A stretch of 31,214 nt of DNA from Nitriliruptoraceae bacterium (lineage in GTDB: Bacteria; Actinomycetota; Nitriliruptoria; Nitriliruptorales; Nitriliruptoraceae): assembly GCA_007118045.1 (NCBI GenBank), contig SKTG01000123.1, positions 1-31,214 on the forward strand, in the 5' to 3' direction. The notes under the pieces were generated by a model. The model saw nothing but the letters and a program-made list of their open reading frames with translations. It ran no database searches and was not told the origin of the DNA. Below, piece by piece: positions 17,083 through 26,007 of this stretch. Made by a program: the position numbers and the translations under genes. Each line of letters opens with the position of its first letter. The stretch's first letter is position 1.

Positions 17083-18174
17083 GTGAGTAGCGCATCGTCC
17101 GCCGCCGTCGGCCCACCACCCGGGATGGCCGTGCGGCTGTCGTCGAACGAGTCGCCGTTCGGGCCCTCGCCCGCCGCCGTCGAGGCGGCGACCGCCGCGC
17201 TGGCGGAGGGGCACCGGTACCCCGACGACCAGGCCGTCGCGCTGCGCACCGCGTTGGCCGAGCACCTCGGTGTCGCCGTCGGCGAGGTCTCGGTCGGATC
17301 GGGTTCCGCGGCGATCCTGATGGACCTGATCCCGGAGGCCTGCCGCGGCGGTGAGGGCACGGCCGAGGTGCTCGCCTTCGAGCGATCCTTCATCGTCTAC
17401 CGGCTCGCGGCTCGGAACGCGCAGGCCACCTACGTGGAGGTCCCCGCGGGTGGACCCGCGACCCTCGACGCGGACGGCTACGGACGGGACGTCGACGAGC
17501 TGCTCGCCCGGGTCACCCCCAACACGCGGGTCGTGGCTGTCGACAACCCCGGGAACCCGACGGGCACGCACCTGACCGGCGAGCAGTTGCGCTCGCTGGT
17601 CGAGGGCCTGCCGGAGCACGTCACCATCGTGATCGACGAGGCCTACCACCACTTCGCGTCGGGTCAGCGCGGCTACCGGACCGTCGCGGAGCTCGGGCTC
17701 GAGCACCCGCGGCTGCTGTCCCTGCAGACCTTCTCCAAGGCGTACGCGATCGCCGGCCTGCGGGTCGGCCTGGTCTCCGGTGGGGCCGACCTCGTCGGTG
17801 CCATCGACGCGCGCCGCCCCCGGTTCAACGTCACGGCCCCCGCCCAGGCGGCGGCGATCGCGAGCCTGGGCGACACGGAGCACCTCCAGCGCACCATCAG
17901 CGGCACCTTCGAGGGTCGAGAGCGGATGGCTGCCGGTCTCCGGGAGCTCGGTGTGCCGTTCACGGATGGTCTCGGCAACTTCCTCACGCTCGAGCTCGGC
18001 ACCGAGAGTGGCCCGATCTCGGAGGCGTACGCCGCGCACGGCGTCGGGGTGCGCCCACTGCTGCCGTACGACCTCCCGGAACAGATCCGGGTCTCGGTCG
18101 GCACGCCGGGCGAGGTCGACGCCTTCCTGGAGGCGTCGCGGGACGTCCTGGCCGAGGTCCCCTCCAGGGGCTGA
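17083..18174 (+). CDS. hisC: Histidinol-phosphate aminotransferase-like PLP enzyme
   Basis: A 363-residue fold-type I aminotransferase. Family blocks are RLSSNESPFGPSP (19-30), the phosphate-binding loop GSGSAAIL (72-79), DNPGNPTG (154-161), IDEAYHHF (184-191, Asp185 pairing with the PLP ring nitrogen) and TFSKAYAIAGLRVG (216-229, Lys219 forming the Schiff base). The closest family is HisC/Pat: transfer of the amino group from glutamate to imidazole acetol phosphate, or to aromatic keto acids. No other his genes are nearby, so a broad or aromatic role is as likely as histidine synthesis. The GTG start at 17083 follows AGGGAG by about 9 bases. The thioredoxin-like lipoprotein gene follows after 101 bp. 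Confidence 0.83.
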   Translation: MSSASSAAVGPPPGMAVRLSSNESPFGPSPAAVEAATAALAEGHRYPDDQAVALRTALAEHLGVAVGEVSVGSGSAAILMDLIPEACRGGEGTAEVLAFERSFIVYRLAARNAQATYVEVPAGGPATLDADGYGRDVDELLARVTPNTRVVAVDNPGNPTGTHLTGEQLRSLVEGLPEHVTIVIDEAYHHFASGQRGYRTVAELGLEHPRLLSLQTFSKAYAIAGLRVGLVSGGADLVGAIDARRPRFNVTAPAQAAAIASLGDTEHLQRTISGTFEGRERMAAGLRELGVPFTDGLGNFLTLELGTESGPISEAYAAHGVGVRPLLPYDLPEQIRVSVGTPGEVDAFLEASRDVLAEVPSRG

Positions 18175-18275
18175 CGTCGGGTCCGGCGGCGGAGCCCGTG
18201 GAGGGCGTTCGGTACCGTCGGCCGGGACCGGGATCGGCGCGGAGCGCGCCGTCGTCGGCACCCGGAGGGTCGATC

Positions 18276-18851
18276 ATGCGTCCGCGTCCGCTGCTGCTCG
18301 CCGCCGCGGCGGCGATGCTGCTCCTCGGGTGCGGCTCGGGCCAGGAGACCGTCGACTTCGGTGCGCCGTCGGGTGGTGGGGGCGGCCCCGTGGCGAGCGA
18401 TCGCGTGGACGCCACCCTCGCGCCGGCCCCCGACGAGGTCCCACCACGGGACGCGCGGCTCTTCTCGGGCGGCTGGCCGGAGGCCGCGGCCTTCGTCGCC
18501 CGTGAGGCCGAGGAGGACCGACCGACGCTGGTCAACATCTTCGCGAGCTGGTGCGGGCCCTGCCGGTCCGAGATGCCCATGCTGGTCGAGGCCGAGGCGG
18601 CGAACCCGGACGTGACCTTCCTCGGCGTCGATCACCAGGACCAGCTCGAGGACGGCGAGGAGTTCGTCGAGGAGTTCGGCGTCGACTTCGCGACGCTCCA
18701 CGACCTCGACGGCGACGTGGCCTTCGAGGTGGGAGGTCGCGGCATGCCGACCACGGTCGTCTTCGACGCCGACGGACAGCTGGCCGGTCGGGTGGTGGGG
18801 GAGCTGACCGAGTCCTCGCTGCAGGGGCTGCTGGAGGATGCGCGCGCGTAG
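18276..18851 (+). CDS. TlpA/ResA-like thioredoxin lipoprotein
   Basis: A 191-residue exported protein. The signal ends in lipobox LLGC (Cys19), followed by a Gly/Pro-rich spacer to about residue 60. The thioredoxin domain (about 65-190) has the active site WCGPC (Cys93, Cys96) and the cis-proline motif GMPTT (Pro158), with RSEMPML after the active site as in TlpA/ResA/DsbE proteins. It likely reduces or exchanges disulfides on the outer face of the membrane, for example in cytochrome maturation, although no ccm genes are present here. The ATG at 18276 has GGAGG seven bases upstream. Unlike FbpA and the gamma-glutamyltransferase, its spacer after the lipobox is Gly-rich rather than strongly acidic. 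Confidence 0.9.
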   Translation: MRPRPLLLAAAAAMLLLGCGSGQETVDFGAPSGGGGGPVASDRVDATLAPAPDEVPPRDARLFSGGWPEAAAFVAREAEEDRPTLVNIFASWCGPCRSEMPMLVEAEAANPDVTFLGVDHQDQLEDGEEFVEEFGVDFATLHDLDGDVAFEVGGRGMPTTVVFDADGQLAGRVVGELTESSLQGLLEDARA

Positions 18852-18929
18852 CGGGGCGCCGCTGTCGGGGGTGGCCGAACGACGCGTGTGGGCGGCTTGA
18901 CCCTGGGACGTCCCGGCTCCACAGTACGC

Positions 18930-18943
18930 TTACGTAACCGTAA
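18930..18943 (+). promoter_or_regulatory. Palindromic operator candidate before the desaturase electron-transfer genes
   Basis: TTACGTAACCGTAA (18930-18943) is a perfect 5-bp inverted repeat TTACG/CGTAA with a 4-bp spacer, the only AT-rich patch in the 114-bp gap upstream of the reductase gene. It ends 22 bp before the proposed TTG start. It has the size and symmetry of operators for TetR- or GntR-type lipid regulators, but the binding protein is unknown. Confidence 0.5.
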
Positions 18944-18965
18944 CTTCTGATGGACGGCCCACTCC

Positions 18966-20132
18966 TTGTCTCCTCGCTCCACCGCGGCTCGCCCGGCCTC
19001 GCGGCGTGCCGGCGCACCGCTGCTCGGACGCACCGGCCCGCTTCCCGCACCCGTGCGTCGCGTGCTCGGCAGCGGGGTGGTGACCGGTCTCACCACGCCG
19101 CACGGCCCGAGTCGTTACCTCGCGGCCATCAACCCGCTGTGGTCCCTGGAAGGGGGGCGGGCCGTGGTCACCGACGTGACGCCGGAGACCCCCGACACGG
19201 TCACGCTCACGCTGCGCCCCGACCACCGGTGGCAGGGTTCGAGCGCGGGGCAGCACGTCCGGCTCGGCATCGAGATCGACGGCGTGCTCCACACCCGCAC
19301 GTACTCCGTGTCCTCCTCGGCGCACCGAGCCGATGGCCAGTTCACGATCACGGTCAAGCGCAAGGAGGGTGGTTTCGTCTCCGGCCACCTCACCCGCCGG
19401 GTGGCGCCAGGGGACGTGCTGGCGTGCTCCGAGGCCACCGGTGACGTCGTCCTGCCGGAGCCGCGACCGGACCGGTTGCTGCTCCTCAGCGGCGGCAGCG
19501 GCATCACGCCGATGGCGTCGATGTTGCGCACGCTCGCCGACGAGGGCCACCCCGGACGCGTCACCTTCCTGCACTACGCGCGGACCGAGGACGACGTCGC
19601 GTTCGCCGAGGATCTCGACCGGCTCGCGGACCGGCTGCCCGACGCCGAGGTCGTGGTCGTCACCACCTCGGCGGGAGCCAGCGGACCACTCACCGGGCGG
19701 TTCTCCCCGAGCCACCTGGACGAGCTGGTGCCCGACCACCTCGATGTCCCCGCCTTCGCGTGCGGACCGAGCGGGCTCGTCGACGCGGTCGAGGACCACT
19801 ACCGCGCGAACGGCGCCGACGCACGGCTGCAGGTCGAACGGTTCACGCCACCGCCCCTGCAGGCCACCGCTGGACCGGGTGACGGACGCCTGACCTTCGC
19901 GGCGAGCGGCCTCGAGCGCGACGACGACGGTCGCACGTTGCTCGAACAGGCCGAGGACGAGGGCCTGACCCCGGAGTTCGGCTGCCGCATGGGCATCTGC
20001 CACACGTGCACCCGACACAAGGAGTCGGGTTCCACCATCGACCTGCGCAACGGCCGTCGCTCCGACCGTCCGGACGAGAACGTCCAGGTCTGCGTCTCCG
20101 TCGCGGCCGGCGACGTCGTGATGGACCTCTGA
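18966..20132 (+). CDS. Ferredoxin reductase-type electron-transfer partner of the acyl desaturase
   Basis: A 388-residue protein joining an FAD/NAD(P)H reductase to a plant-type 2Fe-2S ferredoxin, like the mycobacterial Rv3230c that feeds electrons to DesA3. FAD-binding motif RTYSVSS (111-117), NAD(P) motif GGSGITP (176-182), ACGPSG near 266, and ferredoxin cysteines Cys340, Cys345 and Cys348 (GCRMGICHTC) plus Cys376. It passes electrons from NAD(P)H to the membrane desaturase encoded 88 bp downstream. The frame has a stop at 18948, so the TTG at 18966 is the first usable start; there is no good ribosome-binding site, and GTG codons further in (about 19053) would trim the N-terminus without losing the FAD domain. 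Confidence 0.92.
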   Translation: MSPRSTAARPASRRAGAPLLGRTGPLPAPVRRVLGSGVVTGLTTPHGPSRYLAAINPLWSLEGGRAVVTDVTPETPDTVTLTLRPDHRWQGSSAGQHVRLGIEIDGVLHTRTYSVSSSAHRADGQFTITVKRKEGGFVSGHLTRRVAPGDVLACSEATGDVVLPEPRPDRLLLLSGGSGITPMASMLRTLADEGHPGRVTFLHYARTEDDVAFAEDLDRLADRLPDAEVVVVTTSAGASGPLTGRFSPSHLDELVPDHLDVPAFACGPSGLVDAVEDHYRANGADARLQVERFTPPPLQATAGPGDGRLTFAASGLERDDDGRTLLEQAEDEGLTPEFGCRMGICHTCTRHKESGSTIDLRNGRRSDRPDENVQVCVSVAAGDVVMDL

Positions 20133-20220
20133 CGCCCCCGGCGCCGTGACGCCCCGCGTCGACGCGCGCCCACGACCGACTTCAACGACACCACCCACCG
20201 ACCATCTCGAGGAGCCCACC

Positions 20221-21486
20221 GTGGCCGCTACCGCACTGCACGACGACGTTCCAGCCAACGCACCCGTCCCCGAGGCGCTGCCCGTCGGACTCACCCCGGC
20301 GCCGTTCCGCCTGCCGCCGTCGGCGGCCCACCTCACGGCCGACCAGGTCGAGGAGTTCGGCCGCGAGCTCGACGCGATCCGTCAGCGTCACGAGGACGAC
20401 CTCGGCGACGTCGACGCGAACTACATCCGTCGCATGATCCGCCTGCAGAAGAACCTCGAGGTCGCCGGACGCGCCATGTTGCAGTTCGGCGTGCTGCCGC
20501 CCGCCTGGGTGGGTGGCGTCGCCGCCCTCGCGTTGTCGAAGATCCTCGACAACATGGAGATCGGCCACAACGTCCTCCACGGCCAGTACGACTGGATGGA
20601 CGACCCGCAGATCAACTCGCGGGCGTACGAGTGGGACATCCCCGCGCCCTCGACGCAGTGGAAGAGCGGCCACAACGTCATCCACCACACGTGGACCAAC
20701 GTCGTCGGCAAGGACCGCGACGTCGGCTACGGGGTCCTGCGGGTGACCGACCAGCAGCCCTGGCGGGCCCGCGACCTGGCGAACCCGGTCACGGCGCTCG
20801 TGCTGGCGTTCATCTTCGAGTACGGCATCGCGCTGCACGGCCTCGAGATGGAGGAGATGCTCGAGGGTGACCACCCGCTGGACGAGGCCAAGCCGCTCGC
20901 GGCGGCGATCCGCGCCAAGGCGGGCAAGCAGGCCCTCCGGGACTACGTGCTGTTCCCCCTCCTGGGGGGACCGACGGCGCCGGTGGTGCTCAGCGGCAAC
21001 GTGGCTGCCAACGTGACGCGCAACCTGTGGGCCTTCATGGTGATCTTCTGCGGGCACTTCCCGGACGGTGTCGAGATGTTCACCGAGGAGGACATCGTCG
21101 ACGAGACCCGTGCGCGTTGGTACCTGCGCCAGATGCTCGGGTCGGCCAACCTGACGGGGAGCCCGCTGTTCCACCTGATGACGGGCAACCTCAGCCACCA
21201 GATCGAGCACCACCTCTTCCCCGACCTCCCCGCGCGCCGCTACGCGGACATCGCCGAGGAGGTGCGCGAGATCGCCGACCGGTACGGGATCGAGTACCAC
21301 GCCGGTCCGCTCCACCACCAGTTCGGCACGGTCATCCGTGGCATCCTGCGGCTCTCGCTGCCGGACGGCACCCGTGAGAAGGGCGGCCGTTTCAAGGTCC
21401 GTCAGGAGCTGAAGAAGCTGACCGCTCCGGTCTCGCGCCGTGTCGACGAGCTCGCGGAGATCGGTCGGCAGCGCCGCGCCGCGTAA
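20221..21486 (+). CDS. Membrane fatty-acid (acyl-CoA) desaturase, DesA3-like
   Basis: A 421-residue di-iron membrane desaturase. The histidine boxes are HNVLH (116-120), HNVIHH (151-156) and HQIEHH (325-330), which hold the two irons; hydrophobic segments lie around 90-108, 186-205 and 240-280. It introduces a cis double bond in a long acyl chain, tuning membrane fluidity, using O2 and electrons from the reductase encoded just upstream. The GTG at 20221 follows GAGGAG by six bases, and the N-terminal 35 residues are a soluble extension. The pairing with the reductase is the same as Rv3230c-desA3 in mycobacteria, in the same order. An 11-bp hairpin after the TAA ends the unit. Confidence 0.94.
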   Translation: MAATALHDDVPANAPVPEALPVGLTPAPFRLPPSAAHLTADQVEEFGRELDAIRQRHEDDLGDVDANYIRRMIRLQKNLEVAGRAMLQFGVLPPAWVGGVAALALSKILDNMEIGHNVLHGQYDWMDDPQINSRAYEWDIPAPSTQWKSGHNVIHHTWTNVVGKDRDVGYGVLRVTDQQPWRARDLANPVTALVLAFIFEYGIALHGLEMEEMLEGDHPLDEAKPLAAAIRAKAGKQALRDYVLFPLLGGPTAPVVLSGNVAANVTRNLWAFMVIFCGHFPDGVEMFTEEDIVDETRARWYLRQMLGSANLTGSPLFHLMTGNLSHQIEHHLFPDLPARRYADIAEEVREIADRYGIEYHAGPLHHQFGTVIRGILRLSLPDGTREKGGRFKVRQELKKLTAPVSRRVDELAEIGRQRRAA

Positions 21487-21499
21487 CCGAGCACGCCGC

Positions 21500-21525
21500 C
21501 CGGAGCCGGGCTCGCCCGGCTCCGG
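21500..21525 (+). terminator. 11-bp hairpin terminator after the desaturase gene
   Basis: CCGGAGCCGGG (21500-21510) pairs perfectly with 21515-21525 around a CTCG tetraloop, 14 bases after the stop codon. There is no T-tract, as is usual in very GC-rich genomes. Confidence 0.7.
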
Positions 21526-21558
21526 TGCACCGATCCGGCTGGGGGACGTCGCGCGACC

Positions 21559-22005
21559 ATGAGCGAGCGCACCGAGGACGGACGTCACATCGTCGTCGAC
21601 GGACGCCGTTGGCGAGCGAGCGACCCCGCGATCCCGGAGGGTCTGCGCCAGCACCTCGTCGACGAGCTGATGTCCGCGCGCCGAGCCGTCAAGGACGCTC
21701 ACGACGGGTCGGAGCGAACCGCCCGCCAGCGGGTCCAGGAGGCCAAGGTCGCGCTGGGGGAGCGCGGCGGCACCTGGTGGGAGCACGTCGACGACGACGC
21801 GCTCGCCGAGCGGGTGGTGGCGGTCGTGCGGGCGCTGCGGCGTGCGCGGGACCGGCACGTCGCCAGGGACGAGGTGCTCACCATGGTCGGTGGCGGCGCT
21901 CCGCCCGCGCCGGGCGGTGCGCCACGGCCGACCGCGGATCGGGTGCGGGCCACGCTGGAACGCGTCGTCGAGGCGGGTGAGCTGGCCCGGGAGGACCTGA
22001 CGTGA
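21559..22005 (+). CDS. Small conserved actinobacterial protein (often annotated 'biopolymer transporter Tol')
   Basis: A 148-residue soluble protein. The segment GRRWRASDPAIPEGLRQHLVDELMSARRAVKDA, followed by a charged helix and KVALGERGGTWWE, is a pattern I recognise from a small actinobacterial family that is often labelled as a Tol biopolymer transporter with no evidence of transport. The C-terminal half (about 75-148) is helical with a Gly/Pro-rich break (GGGAPPAPGGAPRP), reminiscent of a winged-helix fragment, but I cannot assign it. No signal peptide or membrane helix is present. The ATG at 21559 has only a weak upstream GGGGGA at about 12 bases. It is convergent with the HMG-CoA lyase gene. 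Confidence 0.7.
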   Translation: MSERTEDGRHIVVDGRRWRASDPAIPEGLRQHLVDELMSARRAVKDAHDGSERTARQRVQEAKVALGERGGTWWEHVDDDALAERVVAVVRALRRARDRHVARDEVLTMVGGGAPPAPGGAPRPTADRVRATLERVVEAGELAREDLT

Positions 22006-22057
22006 GGTCCCGCCCGGCTCCCGAGCCTCCCTGCGGTCCGCTGTCCGGGTACCGAGG

Positions 22058-22969
22058 TCAGGTGGCCCGTTGCCGGGCGAGCACGGCTTCGGCCACCCGT
22101 GAGGCGGGCGGTCGGTCCAGCTGTTCGGCCATCCAGGCGGTGACCCCGATCAGCTCCTCGAGGTCGACCCCCGTCACCACGCCGGAGCCGTCCAGGGCGT
22201 ACACCAGGTCCTCCGTGGCGAGGTTGCCCTTCGCCCCGGGCGCGTACGGGCAACCGCCGAGTCCGCCCGCGGAGGTGTCGGCGATCCGGACGCCGGCTTC
22301 GAACGCGGCCAGCGTGTTGGCCAGGCCCTGCCCGTAGGTGTCGTGCATGTGCACCGCCAGCCGGTCCAGGAGCACCTGGGGTGCGAGCTCGTCGACGAGG
22401 TGGTGGACCTGCCCGACGGTGCCGACCCCGATGGTGTCGCCGAGCGACACCTCGTCGCATCCGAGCTCGAACAGCGACACCGTCACGCGAGCCACGTCCT
22501 CGATCGGGACCTCGCCCTGGAACGGACAACCGCACACCATCGAGACGTAGCCGCGGACGCGCAGTCCCGCCGCTCCCGCCCGGCGCACCACGGGTGCGAA
22601 CATCTCCAGGCTCTCGTCGATGGAGCGGTTGAGGTTGCGTCGGCTGAACTCCTCGGAGGCGGCGGCGAACACGGCGATCTCCCGCACGCCCGCCTCGAGC
22701 GCTCGGTCCAACCCCCGCTCGTTCGGGACCAGGACCGGGTAGCGGACCCCCTCGACCGGGCTCATCCCGGCCAGCACCTCCGCGCCGTCGGCGAGCTGGG
22801 GCACCCAGTCCGGGTGGACGAACGAGGTCACCTCGACGACGGGGAGCCCGACCCGGGAGAGCCGGTCGACGAACCCGATCTTGACGTCGGTGGCGACGGT
22901 GCCGGGTTCGTTCTGGAGCCCGTCGCGCGGGCCGACCTCGACGATCGTCACGCGCTCGGGCAGGGTCAT
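22058..22969 (-). CDS. mvaB: Hydroxymethylglutaryl-CoA lyase
   Basis: A 303-residue TIM-barrel enzyme of the HMG-CoA lyase family, cleaving HMG-CoA to acetoacetate and acetyl-CoA, the last step of leucine catabolism. Key features are VGPRDGLQNE (12-21, catalytic Arg15), the metal-site HMHD (His207, His209) and the signature GGLGGCPYAPGAKGN (235-249) with the catalytic cysteine Cys240. SMVCGCPFQG (143-152) is also typical. The ATG at 22969 overlaps the end of the carboxylase alpha gene by 4 bp (ATGA), indicating translational coupling. It is the last gene of the leftward leucine cluster and faces the convergent small gene ending at 22005. Confidence 0.95.
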   Translation of the reverse strand: MTLPERVTIVEVGPRDGLQNEPGTVATDVKIGFVDRLSRVGLPVVEVTSFVHPDWVPQLADGAEVLAGMSPVEGVRYPVLVPNERGLDRALEAGVREIAVFAAASEEFSRRNLNRSIDESLEMFAPVVRRAGAAGLRVRGYVSMVCGCPFQGEVPIEDVARVTVSLFELGCDEVSLGDTIGVGTVGQVHHLVDELAPQVLLDRLAVHMHDTYGQGLANTLAAFEAGVRIADTSAGGLGGCPYAPGAKGNLATEDLVYALDGSGVVTGVDLEELIGVTAWMAEQLDRPPASRVAEAVLARQRAT

Positions 22970-24993
22970 GGCCGCGCCCGTGGGGGCTCGTCGTCGGGCG
23001 TGTCCTCGGGCGCCTCGGTCGACGGCTCGAACTCGAGCAGTGGCGAGCCCCCGTCGACCGGGTCGCCCACCTGCACGTGGATCGCACCGATCGTGCCGGC
23101 GGTGGGTGCCACCACGGGATGCTCCATCTTCATGGCCTCGACGAGGGCGAGCGTGGTACCCGCGGCGACCCGGTCCCCGGTCGAGACGGGCAGGGCGAGC
23201 ACCGAACCGGGCATCGGCGAGGTGAAGGATGTCACGCCGCTCGGCGCGGCCGCGTCGCCGTGACGGGTCGCCGGTTCGACGACGAGGTGCGCGGTCCGCC
23301 CCTCGGCGTGGACCCAGAGGTGTTCGCTGCCGTCGACGCCGAGCGTTCGGTCCGTGGGCGGGGCGGGCGCGGGCACGACCTGCTCCTCGCCGTCGAGCTC
23401 CGCCGTGCGCTCGCCGAGGCGCTCGCGCAGGCGCACCTCCCGGTGCGTGCCGCTCGAGTCCGTCGGTTCGGTGAAGTTGACGCGCCACCCGCCGACGCCG
23501 CCGGGGCGGAAGGGGCCGAGCCCGTCCCACGGGGAGGTCGGGTCGCCGCTACGGGGCATACCGAGGTGCGCCTGACAGGCCGTGTCGGCGGCGGCGACGA
23601 GGGACACCGGCGGGGCGGGGGAGGGACGCCACGAGCCGAGGTGGTCGGGGATGAACGAGGTGGTCAACGCGCCCGCCCGGAAGCGCTCGTGGCCCACGAT
23701 GGCCGCCAGGAGCTCGAGGTTGGTCGTGACCCCGCGGACGCTGGTCGCCGCCAGTGCCTCGCTGAGGCGCTCGCAGGCGGCCGGCCGGTCGGGCGCGTGG
23801 ACCACGAGCTTGCCGAGCATGGGGTCGTAGTGGCGGGTGACCCGGCTCCCGCGCGCGATGCCCGCGTCGACCCGGATGCCGGGCCCCGAGGGCAGGTCCA
23901 GGCCCACGATCTCGCCGACCTGCGGCAGCTGCTCGACCGGGTCCTCCGCGTACAGGCGCACCTCGATCGCGTGGCCGTCCACGCGAACGTCGTCCTGGGT
24001 GATCGGCAACGGCTTGCCGGCGGCGACCTGCAGCTGCAGGGCCACGAGGTCGAGGCCGGTGACCATCTCGGTGACCGGATGCTCCACCTGCAGCCGGGTG
24101 TTCATCTCCATGAAGAAGAAGGCGGGCTCCGCGCCGTCCAGGCTGGTGGCGTCGAGCAGGAACTCCACGGTGCCAGCGCCCTCGTAGCCGACCGCTTCGG
24201 CGGCCCTGACCGCGGCGGCACCCATGCGTTCGCGGAGGGCGGCGTCCACGGCCGGGGAGGGAGCCTCCTCGACGACCTTCTGGTAACGCCGCTGCACCGA
24301 GCACTCGCGTTCCAACAGGTGGACGACCTGCCCGTAGCGGTCCGCCAGCACCTGGATCTCGACGTGCCGCGGTCGTGAGACCAGACGCTCGAGGAGCACG
24401 CGGTCGTCGCCGAACGCGGCCGCCGCCTCGCGTCTGGCCCCGGCGAGCGCCTCGTCGAGCTCGCCCGCCCCGTGCACCGCCCGCATCCCCTTGCCTCCGC
24501 CACCGGCGACGGCCTTGACCAGCAGCGGGAACCCGATGCGTTGCGCCGCGGCCACCAGATCGTCGTGGTCGAGGTCGTCACGGTCCTCACCCGGCACGAC
24601 GGGGACCCCGGCCTGCGCCAACGTCCGCTTCGCCGCCGCCTTGTCGCCCATCAGCTCGATCACCTCGGCGGACGGGCCCACGAACGCGAGCCCGGCCTCG
24701 ACGACCGCCCGGGCGAAGGCCGCGCTCTCCGCCAGGAAGCCGTAGCCGGGGTGGACCGCATCGCAGCCCTGGGCTCGCGCCGCCGCGACCACGCGATCGA
24801 TGTCGAGGTAGCTCTCGGGCGCCGGCGCCGGGCCGAGGCGAACCGAAGCGTCGGCCTCGTGTACGTGGGGCTCGCCGGCGTCCGCGTCGCTGTAGACCGC
24901 GACGGCCCCGATCCCGAGCGCTCGACAACCTCTGATGACCCGCCGCGCGATCTCACCGCGGTTGGCGACCAGGACCCGTTCGATCACACCCAC
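22966..24993 (-). CDS. Acyl-CoA carboxylase alpha subunit (biotin carboxylase + biotin carrier), methylcrotonyl-CoA type
   Basis: A 675-residue protein. Residues 1-445 form the biotin carboxylase: VLVANRGEIARRVIRGCRALG at the start, the ATP-grasp loop AGGGGKGM, ERECSVQRRYQKVVEEAPS and EMNTRLQVEHPVTE. After a linker, the biotinyl domain carries VEAMKMEH, with Lys622 as the predicted biotin site. With the beta subunit encoded at 26868-28475 it carboxylates 3-methylcrotonyl-CoA to 3-methylglutaconyl-CoA; context (hydratase and HMG-CoA lyase) makes that substrate much likelier than acetyl- or propionyl-CoA. The GTG start at 24993 matches the family N-terminus; a GTG two codons later is possible. 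The end overlaps the lyase start by 4 bp. A 22-residue acidic/Pro tail follows the biotinyl domain. Confidence 0.94.
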   Translation of the reverse strand: MGVIERVLVANRGEIARRVIRGCRALGIGAVAVYSDADAGEPHVHEADASVRLGPAPAPESYLDIDRVVAAARAQGCDAVHPGYGFLAESAAFARAVVEAGLAFVGPSAEVIELMGDKAAAKRTLAQAGVPVVPGEDRDDLDHDDLVAAAQRIGFPLLVKAVAGGGGKGMRAVHGAGELDEALAGARREAAAAFGDDRVLLERLVSRPRHVEIQVLADRYGQVVHLLERECSVQRRYQKVVEEAPSPAVDAALRERMGAAAVRAAEAVGYEGAGTVEFLLDATSLDGAEPAFFFMEMNTRLQVEHPVTEMVTGLDLVALQLQVAAGKPLPITQDDVRVDGHAIEVRLYAEDPVEQLPQVGEIVGLDLPSGPGIRVDAGIARGSRVTRHYDPMLGKLVVHAPDRPAACERLSEALAATSVRGVTTNLELLAAIVGHERFRAGALTTSFIPDHLGSWRPSPAPPVSLVAAADTACQAHLGMPRSGDPTSPWDGLGPFRPGGVGGWRVNFTEPTDSSGTHREVRLRERLGERTAELDGEEQVVPAPAPPTDRTLGVDGSEHLWVHAEGRTAHLVVEPATRHGDAAAPSGVTSFTSPMPGSVLALPVSTGDRVAAGTTLALVEAMKMEHPVVAPTAGTIGAIHVQVGDPVDGGSPLLEFEPSTEAPEDTPDDEPPRARP

Positions 24994-25124
24994 CTCGCCG
25001 TCGCCGCCGCTGGTCTCCCGACCGGATCGGCGACGCTAGCAGCGGCCCCGACGACGCTCCGGACCGGGCCGGACGTCGTCGTCGCCGCCGGGGCCGAGCG
25101 CCGTCGATGTCGGTGGCGGTGCGC

Positions 25125-25901
25125 TCACCCGCGCCGTTGGTCCAGGAACGCCCGGATGCGAGCCTGTGCCTCCTCGCCGATCCGCGCGTTCGCGATGCTC
25201 GTCAGACGCAGCTGCTCGCTCTCGGCGGGGTTCGTGGTGGCGGCGATGGCCGGGATCAGCCGCTTGATCTCGCGCTGGGCACGTGGGCCGGCGGCGACCA
25301 CGGCGTCGAGCACCGACGCGAACGTGTCGTCGAGCTCCTCGCGCTCGCAGACCTCGTGGACCAGGCCGATGGCGGCGGCCCGGTCGGTATCGAACACCTC
25401 GCCGGTCAGGAAGTAGCGACGTGCGTTGCTCTGCCCGATCCGAGGCTGGACGTAGGCGGAGATCATGGCCGGGACGAGCCCGAGCCGCGCCTCCGTGAAC
25501 CCGAACCTGGCACCCCGCACCGCGACGACGATGTCCATGCAGGCGAGCAGTCCCGAGGCGCCGGCGATCGCGTGGCCGTTCACGCGGCCGAGGACCGGCG
25601 CCGGGAAGTCGTGGACCGCCCGCAGCATGGCGTCGAAGCCGCGCGAGTCCTCGACGTTGCGCTCGAAGGTGTAGTCGGCGACCGCGACCATCCAGTTCAG
25701 GTCCGCGCCCGCGGAGAAGGCGTCACCGGCGCCCGTCAGGACCAGCGCCCGGACCTGCTCGTCGGCCGCGAGCCGGTCGACGCTCGTGGTGATGGCGCCC
25801 ATGAGCTCGGCGTCGAAGGCGTTGCGGACGTGGGGGCGGTTGAACGTCAGGGTCACCACCCCGCGCCCGTCGCGGTCCTCGAGCAGGACCTCGTCACCCA
25901 C
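25125..25901 (-). CDS. Enoyl-CoA hydratase, probable methylglutaconyl-CoA hydratase (LiuC role)
   Basis: A 258-residue crotonase-fold protein: RPHVRNAFDAELM at about 22-34, the oxyanion-hole segment AFSAGADLNWM (about 61-71), VNGHAIAGASGLLACMDIVVA (about 107-127) with the second oxyanion glycine, and FTEARLGLVPAMIS (about 135-148) containing the catalytic Glu position. The ADLNWM motif is common in methylglutaconyl-CoA hydratases. It would hydrate 3-methylglutaconyl-CoA to HMG-CoA, the step between the carboxylase and the lyase encoded here. The GTG start at 25901 has GAGG about 8 bases upstream. It is followed by the carboxylase alpha gene after 131 bp and preceded by the nucleotidyltransferase pair, which separates it from the beta subunit gene. 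Confidence 0.9.
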   Translation of the reverse strand: MGDEVLLEDRDGRGVVTLTFNRPHVRNAFDAELMGAITTSVDRLAADEQVRALVLTGAGDAFSAGADLNWMVAVADYTFERNVEDSRGFDAMLRAVHDFPAPVLGRVNGHAIAGASGLLACMDIVVAVRGARFGFTEARLGLVPAMISAYVQPRIGQSNARRYFLTGEVFDTDRAAAIGLVHEVCEREELDDTFASVLDAVVAAGPRAQREIKRLIPAIAATTNPAESEQLRLTSIANARIGEEAQARIRAFLDQRRG

Positions 25902-26007
25902 GTCGTCCTCACCGATCCCGTCCGGTCGAGCGGCAGGCTAGTCAGCCGTGAGCCTCACGCCTGCCCCGCGTCCACGACCGTCCCGAGCCTCGCGTGGTGC
26001 GGTGGTG

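Noticed and set aside
18897..18902. TTGACC as a -35 element for the reductase-desaturase unit
   Set aside because: No -10-like hexamer lies at 16-18 bases; the closest candidate, at 22 bases, is too far.
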